Below, piece by piece: positions 1-7,092 of a stretch of DNA of 64,000 nucleotides; within the stretch, counting starts at the first letter, position 1; each line of letters begins with the position of its first letter. The stretch lies in assembly GCF_008001035.1 (NCBI RefSeq), contig NZ_CP042856.1:1302001-1366000 (forward strand), given 5' to 3'. Below the pieces are notes generated by a model. The model did not search any database, was not told the origin of the DNA, and worked only from the letters and a program-made list of their open reading frames with translations. The translations under genes were made by a program, and so were the position numbers. The DNA comes from Salinibacterium sp. dk2585. GTDB lineage: Bacteria > Actinomycetota > Actinomycetes > Actinomycetales > Microbacteriaceae.

Positions 1-21
1 CGGGCGACTCCATCACGCCGA

Positions 22-48
22 AACGGCCCGGCTTCTAGCCGGGCCGTT
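22..48 (-). terminator. Intrinsic terminator-like hairpin after the desaturase gene
   Basis: A perfect 11-bp stem (AACGGCCCGGC paired with GCCGGGCCGTT) closes a 5-nt loop, 20 bases beyond the stop codon of the minus-strand desaturase gene. On the minus strand it is followed by a short TTTC, so the U-tract is weak, as is usual in high-GC actinobacteria. It could also end transcription entering from the left on the plus strand. Confidence 0.7.
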
Positions 49-68
49 CCGTGATGCTGGGAGAGCTC

Positions 69-1172
69 CTAGCGGCCGAACTGTGCGGCCGCCGGGCAGT
101 CGAAGGGGTCACCGCCGGCTGAGAGCCCGACACGGTTGAGGTACTGCACGACGATTCCGTACGAGGTCAGCAGCCCCACCTCGGTGAAGGGGATCTTGTG
201 AGTCTCGCAGTACTCCTTGGCGATCTCGTTCGCCTTCTTGAGATGCGGCCGCGGCATGTTGGGGAATAGGTGGTGTTCGATCTGGTAGTTGAGTCCGCCC
301 ATGAAGGTGTCCATGAGCCAGCCACCACGGATATTGCGCGACGTGAGCACCTGGCGACGCAGGAAGTCAACCTTGCTGTCGTGCGGCAGGATCGGCATCC
401 CCTTGTGGTTGGGCGCGAAAGACGCACCCATGTAGACACCGAAGACGGCCATCTGCACGCCGATGAAGGCGAATGCCATGCCGAGGGGCAGGGTGAGGAA
501 GACCACGGCGAGGTACGCGCCCATGCGCGTTGTGAGCATCGTGATCTCGATCCAGCGTTCCTGCACCTTGCCCTTGCCGAAGGCCGTGCGGAAGCCGTGC
601 ATGTGCAGGTTGAGACCCTCGAGCATGAGGGCGGGGAAGAAGAGGTAGCCCTGGCGCTTCAGGAGCCAGGCGTAGAGACCCTTGGTCTTGGCAGCATCCT
701 CTTCGCGGAATACGACGAAGTCGGGCTCGATGTCGGGGTCCTTGCCCACCATGTTGGGGTTGGCGTGGTGGCGGGAGTGCTTCGTCATCCACCACTGGTA
801 GCTGATGCCCACGAAGAGGTTGGCGAGCGTGCGCCCCACTGCGTCATTGAGCTTGCCCGAGGTGAAGATCTGGCGATGCGAGGCCTCGTGCGCAAGGAAT
901 GCGTACTGCGTGAGGATCACGCCGAGTGCCGCTGCCATGAGCAGCTGGAACCAGCTGTCGCCCAGCAGGATGAACCCCGTGATGACGCCGCCGAGTGCGA
1001 GGGTGATGCCCGAGAACATCGCGATATAGAAGCCGCGCGCCCTCCGGAGGAGCCCCGCATCCCTCACCGTGTTGAGCAGTGCCGAGTACTCGCTCGTCGG
1101 GCTTTTGCGATCGCCACCCGGCCGTGTGCGCGTGAAGGTGACAGTCGGTTGGGGTTGTGCTGAGGCGGACAT
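69..1172 (-). CDS. Fatty acid desaturase (membrane di-iron, acyl-lipid type)
   Basis: This is a 367-residue integral membrane desaturase that should insert a double bond into membrane acyl chains using a di-iron centre, ferredoxin or cytochrome electrons and O2. The three histidine boxes of the family are visible: HEASH at about residues 95-99, HSRHH at 132-136 and QIEHH at 297-301. Hydrophobic blocks around residues 50-92 and 217-250 would span the membrane. The start is well supported by AGAGGAGA about 5 nt upstream of the ATG. It is monocistronic, with a hairpin terminator behind it and an array of inverted repeats in front of it, which suggests control in response to temperature or lipid state. 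The position of the double bond cannot be read from the sequence. Confidence 0.93.
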   Translation of the reverse strand: MSASAQPQPTVTFTRTRPGGDRKSPTSEYSALLNTVRDAGLLRRARGFYIAMFSGITLALGGVITGFILLGDSWFQLLMAAALGVILTQYAFLAHEASHRQIFTSGKLNDAVGRTLANLFVGISYQWWMTKHSRHHANPNMVGKDPDIEPDFVVFREEDAAKTKGLYAWLLKRQGYLFFPALMLEGLNLHMHGFRTAFGKGKVQERWIEITMLTTRMGAYLAVVFLTLPLGMAFAFIGVQMAVFGVYMGASFAPNHKGMPILPHDSKVDFLRRQVLTSRNIRGGWLMDTFMGGLNYQIEHHLFPNMPRPHLKKANEIAKEYCETHKIPFTEVGLLTSYGIVVQYLNRVGLSAGGDPFDCPAAAQFGR

Positions 1173-1207
1173 CCATCTCCTCTGGTTCTTGCGACTTCCC
1201 AGCCGGG

Positions 1208-1233
1208 GTTATAGATGAAGCGCGTGCGTTCAA
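1208..1233 (-). promoter_or_regulatory. Possible desaturase promoter
   Basis: On the minus strand, TATAAC (1208-1213) could be a -10 box and TTGAAC (1228-1233) a -35 box for the desaturase. The spacer is only 14 bases, shorter than the usual 16-18, so this is a weak call. The transcript would have a leader of about 30 nt carrying the strong ribosome binding site. Confidence 0.3.
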
Positions 1234-1243
1234 CGGATACTTA

Positions 1244-1267
1244 CTGACCCTACGCGGTCAGGTGACC
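1244..1267. promoter_or_regulatory. Operator-like GGTCA half-site cluster
   Basis: CTGACC (1244-1249) and GGTCAG (1256-1261) form a 6-6-6 inverted repeat. A second overlapping palindrome, GGTCA-GG-TGACC, occupies 1256-1267, giving three half-sites in 24 bases. The cluster lies just upstream of the candidate desaturase promoter, where a TetR-type lipid regulator could bind. The regulator is not in this window and the identification is inferred. Confidence 0.35.
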
Positions 1268-1287
1268 TCCATCAACGAGGGCGCGCC

Positions 1288-1331
1288 GAATATGGCATAT
1301 TCCCAGCCTTGTCTATTCCCGCGAGGGAATA
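1288..1331. promoter_or_regulatory. Two AT-rich palindromes, operator or dacA terminator
   Basis: GAATATG-G-CATATTC (1288-1302) is a perfect 7-1-7 palindrome, and TATTCCC-GCGA-GGGAATA (1314-1331) is a perfect 7-bp hairpin. They share the half-site TATTC/GAATA. They lie between the stop of the D,D-carboxypeptidase gene and the start of the desaturase gene, both on the minus strand. The second could therefore end dacA transcription, or both could be regulator sites. Confidence 0.35.
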
Positions 1332-1335
1332 TGTC

Positions 1336-2565
1336 TCAGCCGAACACGAGGCTGGGGTTGCCCATCCGCCATGCTGCGCCGGGATCCACGATGTCGTCGC
1401 CGAGCACGAGCGGCACGTTCACGACGTCCTGGCCGACGGTATAGCTCGCCGTTCCTACCTGTGTTCCCGCAGCTGCCGTGACCACCGGCTCCGTGTGCAC
1501 CGCGACGGAGATCGGCGTATCGGCCCAGACCAGCGCCTTCTTCGACTCGCGCGCGACGACCCGTGCGGTGTCGCCCCAGACGGTCGAATAGCTGCCGAAG
1601 GACTGCCCCTCCTCCGTGAGCGCGATCTCCTGGAACCCGGCCTCGACCGTCTGGATGAGCGACTGGATCTGGGGGTACTGGACCGCGTGGAGTTCACCCC
1701 CGAGGGCGACACCCACGAGAGTGACCGAGGAGGATTCGATCTCGAGGTCGGCGGAGAAGAGCAGGCAGGCACCGGCCTCCGGCAGGGTGCCCGTCTTGAT
1801 GCCATCGACACCGTAGGTGCCGAGGATCTTGTTGGAGTTCTCGAGCACGCCCGCTCCGTCGAAGTACACCTGCGGCGTCGCGACGATCTCGGCAATGACC
1901 GGGTTCTCGAGCGCGATCTTGCCGAGCTGGATGAGATCGCTGACCGTGCTTCGATTCGCCGGCGAGAGCCCCGTCGGCTCGACGAGTGTCGTGTTGTCGA
2001 GCCCATGGCTCGCGATCCACTCCTGTGCCGCGGAGACGAACGTCGCCTCGTCGCCGAAGGCCCATTCGACGAGCGAAAGGGTGTAGTTCGCGGCCGACGG
2101 CAGGAGCATGGCCTGCATTGCCTCGTACTGCGTGAGCTGCATACCGGCCTGCACCGGCTTGACGGTGGCCCCCCGCGCCTGGAAGGTGCCGAAGTGAGCG
2201 AGGTCTTTCGAGGTGAACGTGATGGTGGGCCCGTGGTCCTCGAGCGTGATCGGATGCCTCTCCAGCACCGTGAGCGCAGTGATGACTTTCGTGATGCTCG
2301 CCATCGGGAGCGCTTCGGTGCTGCCCGTTGCCGCGAGTACGCCTTCGAATCCGACTGCACCGATGCCGACCGCCGTGCTGTTCGGCCACGCGAGTTCCGC
2401 GGCAGCCGCCGCCGGTGCTGGAGCGTCGACGAGGATCGCAGGCGTCGGGTCGAGCGGCGCGAAGAGCGTCATGGGCAGGTAGGTCGCCGCGGCGAGGAAG
2501 ACGGCTGCGCCTCCGAAGACGACGAGACGGCGACGTCGATAGACCTGGGCTCGCGATGCTGACAC
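1336..2565 (-). CDS. D-alanyl-D-alanine carboxypeptidase (S11 / PBP5-like)
   Basis: This is a 409-residue penicillin-binding protein of peptidase family S11. It should remove the terminal D-Ala from peptidoglycan pentapeptides outside the membrane. Residues 10-30 after an Arg cluster (RRRR) form an N-terminal signal or anchor. The catalytic SxxK motif is S90-I-T-K93 and the KTG motif is at 257-259. The second motif, normally SxN, reads S-A-A-N at 157-160, one residue longer than usual if S157 is the catalytic serine. An Ala/Pro-rich linker (about 47-57) separates the anchor from the enzyme. TAGGAT 14 nt before the ATG may be the -10 box, giving a very short leader. Confidence 0.88.
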   Translation of the reverse strand: MSASRAQVYRRRRLVVFGGAAVFLAAATYLPMTLFAPLDPTPAILVDAPAPAAAAAELAWPNSTAVGIGAVGFEGVLAATGSTEALPMASITKVITALTVLERHPITLEDHGPTITFTSKDLAHFGTFQARGATVKPVQAGMQLTQYEAMQAMLLPSAANYTLSLVEWAFGDEATFVSAAQEWIASHGLDNTTLVEPTGLSPANRSTVSDLIQLGKIALENPVIAEIVATPQVYFDGAGVLENSNKILGTYGVDGIKTGTLPEAGACLLFSADLEIESSSVTLVGVALGGELHAVQYPQIQSLIQTVEAGFQEIALTEEGQSFGSYSTVWGDTARVVARESKKALVWADTPISVAVHTEPVVTAAAGTQVGTASYTVGQDVVNVPLVLGDDIVDPGAAWRMGNPSLVFG

Positions 2566-2598
2566 CGCGCAATCCTAATAGCTTGCGGGGCCGGGGCC

Positions 2599-3402
2599 TC
2601 AGCGCACGCGCAGCTCCCACATGGCGACGGCACTCGCGGCGGCCACGTTGAGGGAATCGATGCCCCGAGACATGGGGATCGTTACGACCGTGTCGGCCGC
2701 GGCGATCGCAGCGCGGCTGAGCCCGTCACCCTCCGTGCCGAGCACGAGGGCGATCCGCTCGGGAGCATCTGCGGCGAACTCGTCGAGCGTCACTGCGCGG
2801 TCCTCGAGCGCGAGGGCTGCGATGTGGAACCCGGCGGCGGAGAGTATCTCCCGGGCTTCTGGCCACTCGGGGAGTCTCGTCCAGGGAACTTGCAACACGC
2901 TCCCCATGCTGACGCGCACGCTACGGCGGTAGAAGGGGTCTGCGCAGCGCGGGGTGATGAGCACGGCATCCGCACCGAGCCCTGCCGCCGCGCGGAAGAT
3001 CGCGCCGACATTCGTGTGGTCGGCGAGATCCTCGAGGATCACGACACGCCGGGCATCCGAAATGATGTCGGCGACGGATGCCAGCGGGGGCCGGTGCATC
3101 GAGGCGAGCGCGCCCCTGTGCAGGCTGAAGCCGGTGAGCGCCGTGAGGACGGCGTCGTCACCGACGTAGACCGGCACGTCGAACCGTTCGGCGTAATCGG
3201 CTACGTCGGCTAGCCACTTCTCGAGTACGAGGAACGACCGGGGGCGGTGGCCTGCATCGATCGCGCGGCCGATGACCTTGGAGGACTCGGCGATGTAGAG
3301 GCCACCAGCCGGTTCCTGCAGCCTGCGCAGGACGACGTCGGTGAGCCGCGCATAGTCGTCCAGCCCGGGCGCGGAGAGATCCTCGACCCTGATCGTGCGC
3401 AT
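2599..3402 (-). CDS. TrmH/SpoU family RNA 2'-O-methyltransferase
   Basis: This SPOUT-fold methyltransferase (267 residues from the chosen start) should methylate a ribose 2'-OH in rRNA or tRNA with S-adenosylmethionine. All three SpoU motifs are present: EDLADHTNVGAIFR with the conserved Asn and Arg, ALVLGTEGDGLS, and IPMSRGIDSLNVAAA at the C-terminus, which forms the trefoil-knot cofactor site. The open frame extends further upstream, but ATG 3402 is preferred because GGAAGAG lies upstream and family similarity begins there. It diverges from the sirtuin gene. The RNA target cannot be told from sequence; an rRNA target is as likely as tRNA. Confidence 0.88.
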   Translation of the reverse strand: MRTIRVEDLSAPGLDDYARLTDVVLRRLQEPAGGLYIAESSKVIGRAIDAGHRPRSFLVLEKWLADVADYAERFDVPVYVGDDAVLTALTGFSLHRGALASMHRPPLASVADIISDARRVVILEDLADHTNVGAIFRAAAGLGADAVLITPRCADPFYRRSVRVSMGSVLQVPWTRLPEWPEAREILSAAGFHIAALALEDRAVTLDEFAADAPERIALVLGTEGDGLSRAAIAAADTVVTIPMSRGIDSLNVAAASAVAMWELRVR

Positions 3403-3471
3403 GTGTGACTCTTCCAGCTCCGGGGACCCGATTCGGTGCCCCGAGGAAACATATCGGATGCCGCGAACGCT

Positions 3472-3477
3472 TAAGGT
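3472..3477 (+). promoter_or_regulatory. -10 box for the sirtuin operon
   Basis: TAAGGT fits the actinobacterial -10 pattern TANNNT. It is followed directly by a GTG (3478) that opens the longest reading frame, so transcription would begin inside that frame. This argues that ATG 3517, with its GACGAGGAA ribosome binding site, is the true start. No convincing -35 box is seen. Confidence 0.4.
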
Positions 3478-3516
3478 GTGAGAGGGCGTTTCCACTCCGC
3501 CCGCGACGAGGAACCG

Positions 3517-4377
3517 ATGCCAGAAGACACTCCCGCGACGCGCCGCCACGCGACGTCCCCCTCCCCCGAGTCGCTCGATGCCGCCGCCGGACTCATTCGC
3601 GGCAGGACGCTCGCCGTGCTCACGGGTGCCGGGCTCAGCACCGACTCGGGAATCCCTGACTACCGAGGCGAGGGTGCGCCCGCGCGATCACCCATGACGT
3701 TCTCCCAGTTCCTTGAGAGTGAGCAGTACCGCAAGCGCTACTGGGCCGGCAGCCACCTCGGATGGCGGGCGTTCTCGCGCGCGCAGCCCAACGCGGGACA
3801 CCTCGCCCTTGCCGCCCTTGAGGCAGGCGGCGTCTCCAATGGGGTCGTGACGCAGAACGTCGATGGCCTCCACGTTGAGGCGGGCTCCGCCAAGGTCGTA
3901 GACCTGCACGGGTCCATGGCGCGGGTCAAGTGCCTGGAATGCGGGCAGTACTTCGCCCGGTCGGCCGTCGCCGAGACGATCGTCGCTGCGAACCCATGGC
4001 TCGAGGAACCCGGCGCGGTCGAGTTGGGCCCGGATGGTGACGTGGCGCCCGGCAGCTTGGGCGACTTTACGATCCCCTCCTGCACGGTCTGCGGCGGCAT
4101 GCTCAAGCCAGATGTCGTCTTCTTCGGCGAGTTCGTGCCGACCGAACGATTCGCCGAGGCGCGCGCCCTCGTGCACAGCGCCGACGTCTTCCTTGTGGCT
4201 GGCTCCTCGCTCGTCGTGAACTCTGGCATCCGTCTGCTCGAGGTGGCCCTGCGCAGGCGCGCGCCCGTCATCATCGTCAATCGGGGGACGACCAAGGGCG
4301 ACGGCCGCGCGGCGCTCAAGATCGATGCCGGGGCCAGCCCCACGCTCGAGGGCCTCGTGGAACGGCTGCTGCCGTGA
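3517..4377 (+). CDS. Sir2-family NAD-dependent protein deacylase
   Basis: This sirtuin (286 residues) should remove acyl groups from protein lysines, consuming NAD+ and giving nicotinamide and O-acyl-ADP-ribose. The NAD-binding GAGLSTDSGIPDYRG and QNVDGLH motifs, the catalytic His in VDLHGS, and two zinc-binding cysteine pairs (CLEC and CTVC) are all visible. The start is placed at ATG 3517 rather than GTG 3478 because a probable -10 box abuts the GTG. Its stop overlaps the start of the next gene as GTGA, so the histidine phosphatase should be translationally coupled to it. Substrates are unknown; acetyl-CoA synthetase is a common bacterial sirtuin target. Confidence 0.93.
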   Translation: MPEDTPATRRHATSPSPESLDAAAGLIRGRTLAVLTGAGLSTDSGIPDYRGEGAPARSPMTFSQFLESEQYRKRYWAGSHLGWRAFSRAQPNAGHLALAALEAGGVSNGVVTQNVDGLHVEAGSAKVVDLHGSMARVKCLECGQYFARSAVAETIVAANPWLEEPGAVELGPDGDVAPGSLGDFTIPSCTVCGGMLKPDVVFFGEFVPTERFAEARALVHSADVFLVAGSSLVVNSGIRLLEVALRRRAPVIIVNRGTTKGDGRAALKIDAGASPTLEGLVERLLP

Positions 4378-5012
4378 CGCGGCTCGTGCTGGTTCGCCAC
4401 GGCGAGACCGACTGGAACCGCGCGCGACGCGTGCAGGGCCGCACCGACATCCCGCTCAACGAGACGGGACGGGGGCAGGCTCGACGCACGGCCGCGGCAC
4501 TCGCGAGCCAGCGCTGGGACGCCATCTACGCGAGCCCCCTCTCGCGCGCCTTCGAGACGGCTCGCATCATGGCGGACGCGCTGGGGCTCGCAGCACCCGA
4601 GGCACGCGACGCGCTCATGGAACGCAACTACGGAGACGCCGAGGGCCTGACGGCGCAGGAGGTCGCGGCACGTTTCCCCGGCTCGATCGAGGTACCCGGC
4701 CGTGAGCGGCGCTCGCACGCCGTCGCACGTGCCATCCCCGCGCTCGTGGACATCGCGGAGGAACACCCGGGTGGCCGTGTGCTCGTGGTGACGCATGGCG
4801 GCCTCATCCGCTCACTCCTCATGCGCCTGGAGCCCGGGGAGGGCGACCACCACACGGAGGCCATCCCCAACGGCTCAGTGCACTCGCTCGACTACGCGGA
4901 GGGCGCGCTCGCGCTCGTCGGCTTTAACGAGGAACTCGTCGTGCCAGGCGAGGGCGATGAAGACATCACTGAGCAGAATCCCGTCGAGGCTCGCGAATCC
5001 GACCGCGAGTGA
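4374..5012 (+). CDS. Histidine phosphatase family protein
   Basis: This 212-residue member of the phosphoglycerate-mutase-like histidine phosphatase superfamily has the phosphoacceptor motif LVRHGETDWN with catalytic His9. The second catalytic His is in VVTHGGLIRSLL and the acid residue lies near ERNYGDAEG. Such proteins act on varied phosphometabolites and many are misnamed phosphoglycerate mutases. It starts at a GTG overlapping the sirtuin stop (GTGA), which indicates coupled translation. Its last 47 bases overlap the 3' end of the opposing glycosyltransferase gene. The true substrate is unknown. Confidence 0.88.
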   Translation: MTRLVLVRHGETDWNRARRVQGRTDIPLNETGRGQARRTAAALASQRWDAIYASPLSRAFETARIMADALGLAAPEARDALMERNYGDAEGLTAQEVAARFPGSIEVPGRERRSHAVARAIPALVDIAEEHPGGRVLVVTHGGLIRSLLMRLEPGEGDHHTEAIPNGSVHSLDYAEGALALVGFNEELVVPGEGDEDITEQNPVEARESDRE

Positions 5013-6075
5013 GCGGATGCTTCATGAGCTCCTGCGCGAGTTCATAGAGCGTGCGGGCCGAGCGTTCCCAGGTGAACTCCTGCGCCTGCAGGGTCGCGAG
5101 CGCCGATCGGCGCTCCCACTCCCCGGGCTCCTCCAACTCGCGCACCCTTGCCGCGAGCTCGGCAGGGTCATCCGGCTTGAAGTAGCCTGCCGCGCCTCCG
5201 CCGATCTCGTGGAAGACGCGGATGTCGCTCACGACGATCGGCGTGCCCTGCGCCATCGCCTCGACGAGCGGGATGCCGAAGCCCTCGTCACGTGACGCCG
5301 AGACGAGGGCAGTCGCGCCCTGGAGCAGCTCCCGGTACTCCTCGTCGCTCACACCGCCCTTGAACACGAGGGCGCCAGCCGGGGCAAGCGCTTCGAGTCG
5401 CCGCCGGTCGTTTTCGCTCGCCCTGCTGAGGAGGAGCGCCGTGTAGCCCGGGAGGTGGTGGAGCGCCCTGGCGATCGCCTCGACGTTCTTGTAGGGCATG
5501 AAGGAACCCATGTAGACGAGTTCGCGGCGCTGCGGTGCGCGCCGCGGTGCCACCGGCTCCTGCCGTACGGCACTGCGCACGACCGTGAGCGGCCGATTGG
5601 TGATGCCGGCCGCCCGGATCTCCCGGCTCGTCGTGTAGGAGCCCGTCACGATGGCATCCGCTCTCCTCAAGAGCATGCGCACGGGCAGGTAGGTCCAGTG
5701 GTACACGCGCCAGCCAGCCCGAACAGCCCAGGAGAACTCGCGGGGTGGTGTCGGGCTGCGGTAGTAGATCAGGTCGTGCAGCGTGAGGATGAAGCGATAG
5801 CGACGGCCGAAGGAACCCATCATCTGCATGGGCGTGAAGACGACGTCGGGCTGGGCGCGGTTGACGATGAGCGAGACCCACGGCTCGCGAAGGCTGGTGG
5901 GGTCAGTTCCCTTGATCCATGGCAGCTCGGGCAGCATGGCGAGTTGTCGCTCGTCGCTGATGAGCATCGTGACGGGCGTGAGCCGAGCGAGTTCGCTGAC
6001 GAGTTCCGCCGTATAGCGGCTGATCCCATCGTGACGCTCGAGCCGCGTGTACCGGCAGTCGAAGACGATCTTCAC
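4966..6075 (-). CDS. Family 4 glycosyltransferase (GT-B fold)
   Basis: This 369-residue GT-B glycosyltransferase resembles the mannosyl/glucosyltransferases of family GT4. The N-terminal half opens with MKIVFDCRYTR and a donor-side GISRY loop. The C-terminal half carries SASRDEGFGIPLVEAMAQG, the E-x7-E nucleotide-sugar-binding region of GT4 enzymes. It follows the alpha/beta hydrolase gene with a 4-base overlap, so the two form an operon. Its 3' end overlaps the histidine phosphatase gene on the other strand by 47 bases. No polysaccharide cluster surrounds it, so the acceptor (a glycolipid, a compatible solute or cell-wall glycan) is open. Confidence 0.87.
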   Translation of the reverse strand: MKIVFDCRYTRLERHDGISRYTAELVSELARLTPVTMLISDERQLAMLPELPWIKGTDPTSLREPWVSLIVNRAQPDVVFTPMQMMGSFGRRYRFILTLHDLIYYRSPTPPREFSWAVRAGWRVYHWTYLPVRMLLRRADAIVTGSYTTSREIRAAGITNRPLTVVRSAVRQEPVAPRRAPQRRELVYMGSFMPYKNVEAIARALHHLPGYTALLLSRASENDRRRLEALAPAGALVFKGGVSDEEYRELLQGATALVSASRDEGFGIPLVEAMAQGTPIVVSDIRVFHEIGGGAAGYFKPDDPAELAARVRELEEPGEWERRSALATLQAQEFTWERSARTLYELAQELMKHPLTRGRIREPRRDSAQ

Positions 6076-6986
6076 GACGTGGGGTGGCGGGCCAGGAACG
6101 ACTCGATGGCGGATGCCGCGACCGCGGGCGTCTCGTAGTGGATGAGGTGCCCGACCTCTGGGATCACGATGAGCTCAGAACCGGCGATTGCCCCCTTGAG
6201 CGCGCGGATCGCGGAGAGCGGCGTGATGTCGTCGCGCTCTGCCGCCACGAGCAGGGTCGGCGCCTTGATCGTGGCGGCGAACTCGCCGACCGAGCGGGTG
6301 ACGGATGCGTCGAAGCCCTCCAGGATCGTCTGCTTTGACGCAAAGCGGCTGAAGTAGGTGTCGTGCTGCCCGTGGATCCACCGGCGGAGCCCTTTGTCCT
6401 TCGTCTTCGCCAGGGCGACGCTCATGCCCCGAACGATGACGGGTGAGCTGAGGAAGGCGCGGGCGGCGCGCTCAGGTAGCAGCCGGGCGGAGCGGTAGAA
6501 CCCGACGGTGAGCGCTGTGGCGACGGGCCGCGGGCCCTCGAGCCCTGGCACAGCGATGGGGTTCACGAGCACGACGGCGGGTGCCGCGAGGCCGCGCGCT
6601 ATCGCGGCCGACGCCACGATCGAGCCGAAGGAGTGGCCAAGCACGGCCGCGTCCCCCGCCAGGCCGAGGGCCTCCATGAAGGCAATGAGCCAGGTCGCGT
6701 ATCCGTCGATGTCGTGTGCGGCCTCCGTCATCGCGCCGGATTCGCCGAAGCCGGGGAGGTCGGGTGCGATGAAACGCATGCCGGGGAGGTGGGCCACGAT
6801 CGGCTCGAGCCCGTGGTGCTCGCCGCGATAGCCGTGCACCAGCACGACGGTGGTCGTGGCATCCGCTTCGCCGTATGTCCAGTATCGGGTCTCGCTGCCC
6901 AGCAGTGGCACCGAATGCTCGGTGACGGGGATGCGGGCGAGCTGCTGCGCGTAGGGCGATGCCGCATGCGGCGACTGGGCGTTCAT
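6072..6986 (-). CDS. Alpha/beta hydrolase
   Basis: This alpha/beta-hydrolase fold enzyme (304 residues) has an oxyanion-hole region VVLVHGYRGEHHG, the nucleophile elbow GHSFGS and a late catalytic His in VGHLIHYE; the acid is probably the Asp in AERDDITPL. It belongs to the broad esterase/lipase/haloperoxidase group, and the substrate cannot be named. A GTG lies one codon upstream, but TAGACT sits exactly 7 nt before ATG 6986. I therefore place the start there as a leaderless mRNA. It overlaps the start of the glycosyltransferase gene, suggesting the two act on the same product. Confidence 0.85.
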   Translation of the reverse strand: MNAQSPHAASPYAQQLARIPVTEHSVPLLGSETRYWTYGEADATTTVVLVHGYRGEHHGLEPIVAHLPGMRFIAPDLPGFGESGAMTEAAHDIDGYATWLIAFMEALGLAGDAAVLGHSFGSIVASAAIARGLAAPAVVLVNPIAVPGLEGPRPVATALTVGFYRSARLLPERAARAFLSSPVIVRGMSVALAKTKDKGLRRWIHGQHDTYFSRFASKQTILEGFDASVTRSVGEFAATIKAPTLLVAAERDDITPLSAIRALKGAIAGSELIVIPEVGHLIHYETPAVAASAIESFLARHPTS

Positions 6987-6993
6987 CACCCCC

Positions 6994-6999
6994 AGTCTA
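6994..6999 (-). promoter_or_regulatory. Leaderless -10 box, hydrolase/glycosyltransferase operon
   Basis: On the minus strand TAGACT is followed by 7 nt and then ATG 6986. This places the transcription start at or next to the start codon. It decides between the ATG and the GTG one codon upstream. Confidence 0.5.
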
Positions 7000-7050
7000 C
7001 GGTTCGGCTGGGCGTCAGCCGTTTCACACCCGGGATGCTCGAGGTCGACT

Positions 7051-7056
7051 TAGACT
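7051..7056 (+). promoter_or_regulatory. -10 box for treS
   Basis: TAGACT matches the housekeeping -10 sequence seen repeatedly in this window and lies 36 nt upstream of the GTG of treS. The leader would carry the strong AGAGGAGA ribosome binding site. No clear -35 box is visible. Confidence 0.45.
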
Positions 7057-7092
7057 CGAGACGATGATCCGTCACCAGCCCAGAGGAGACTC

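Noticed and set aside
3478-3516. GTG 3478 as the sirtuin start
   Set aside because: A -10 box (TAAGGT) directly abuts the GTG, so the message would begin after it. ATG 3517 has a better site.
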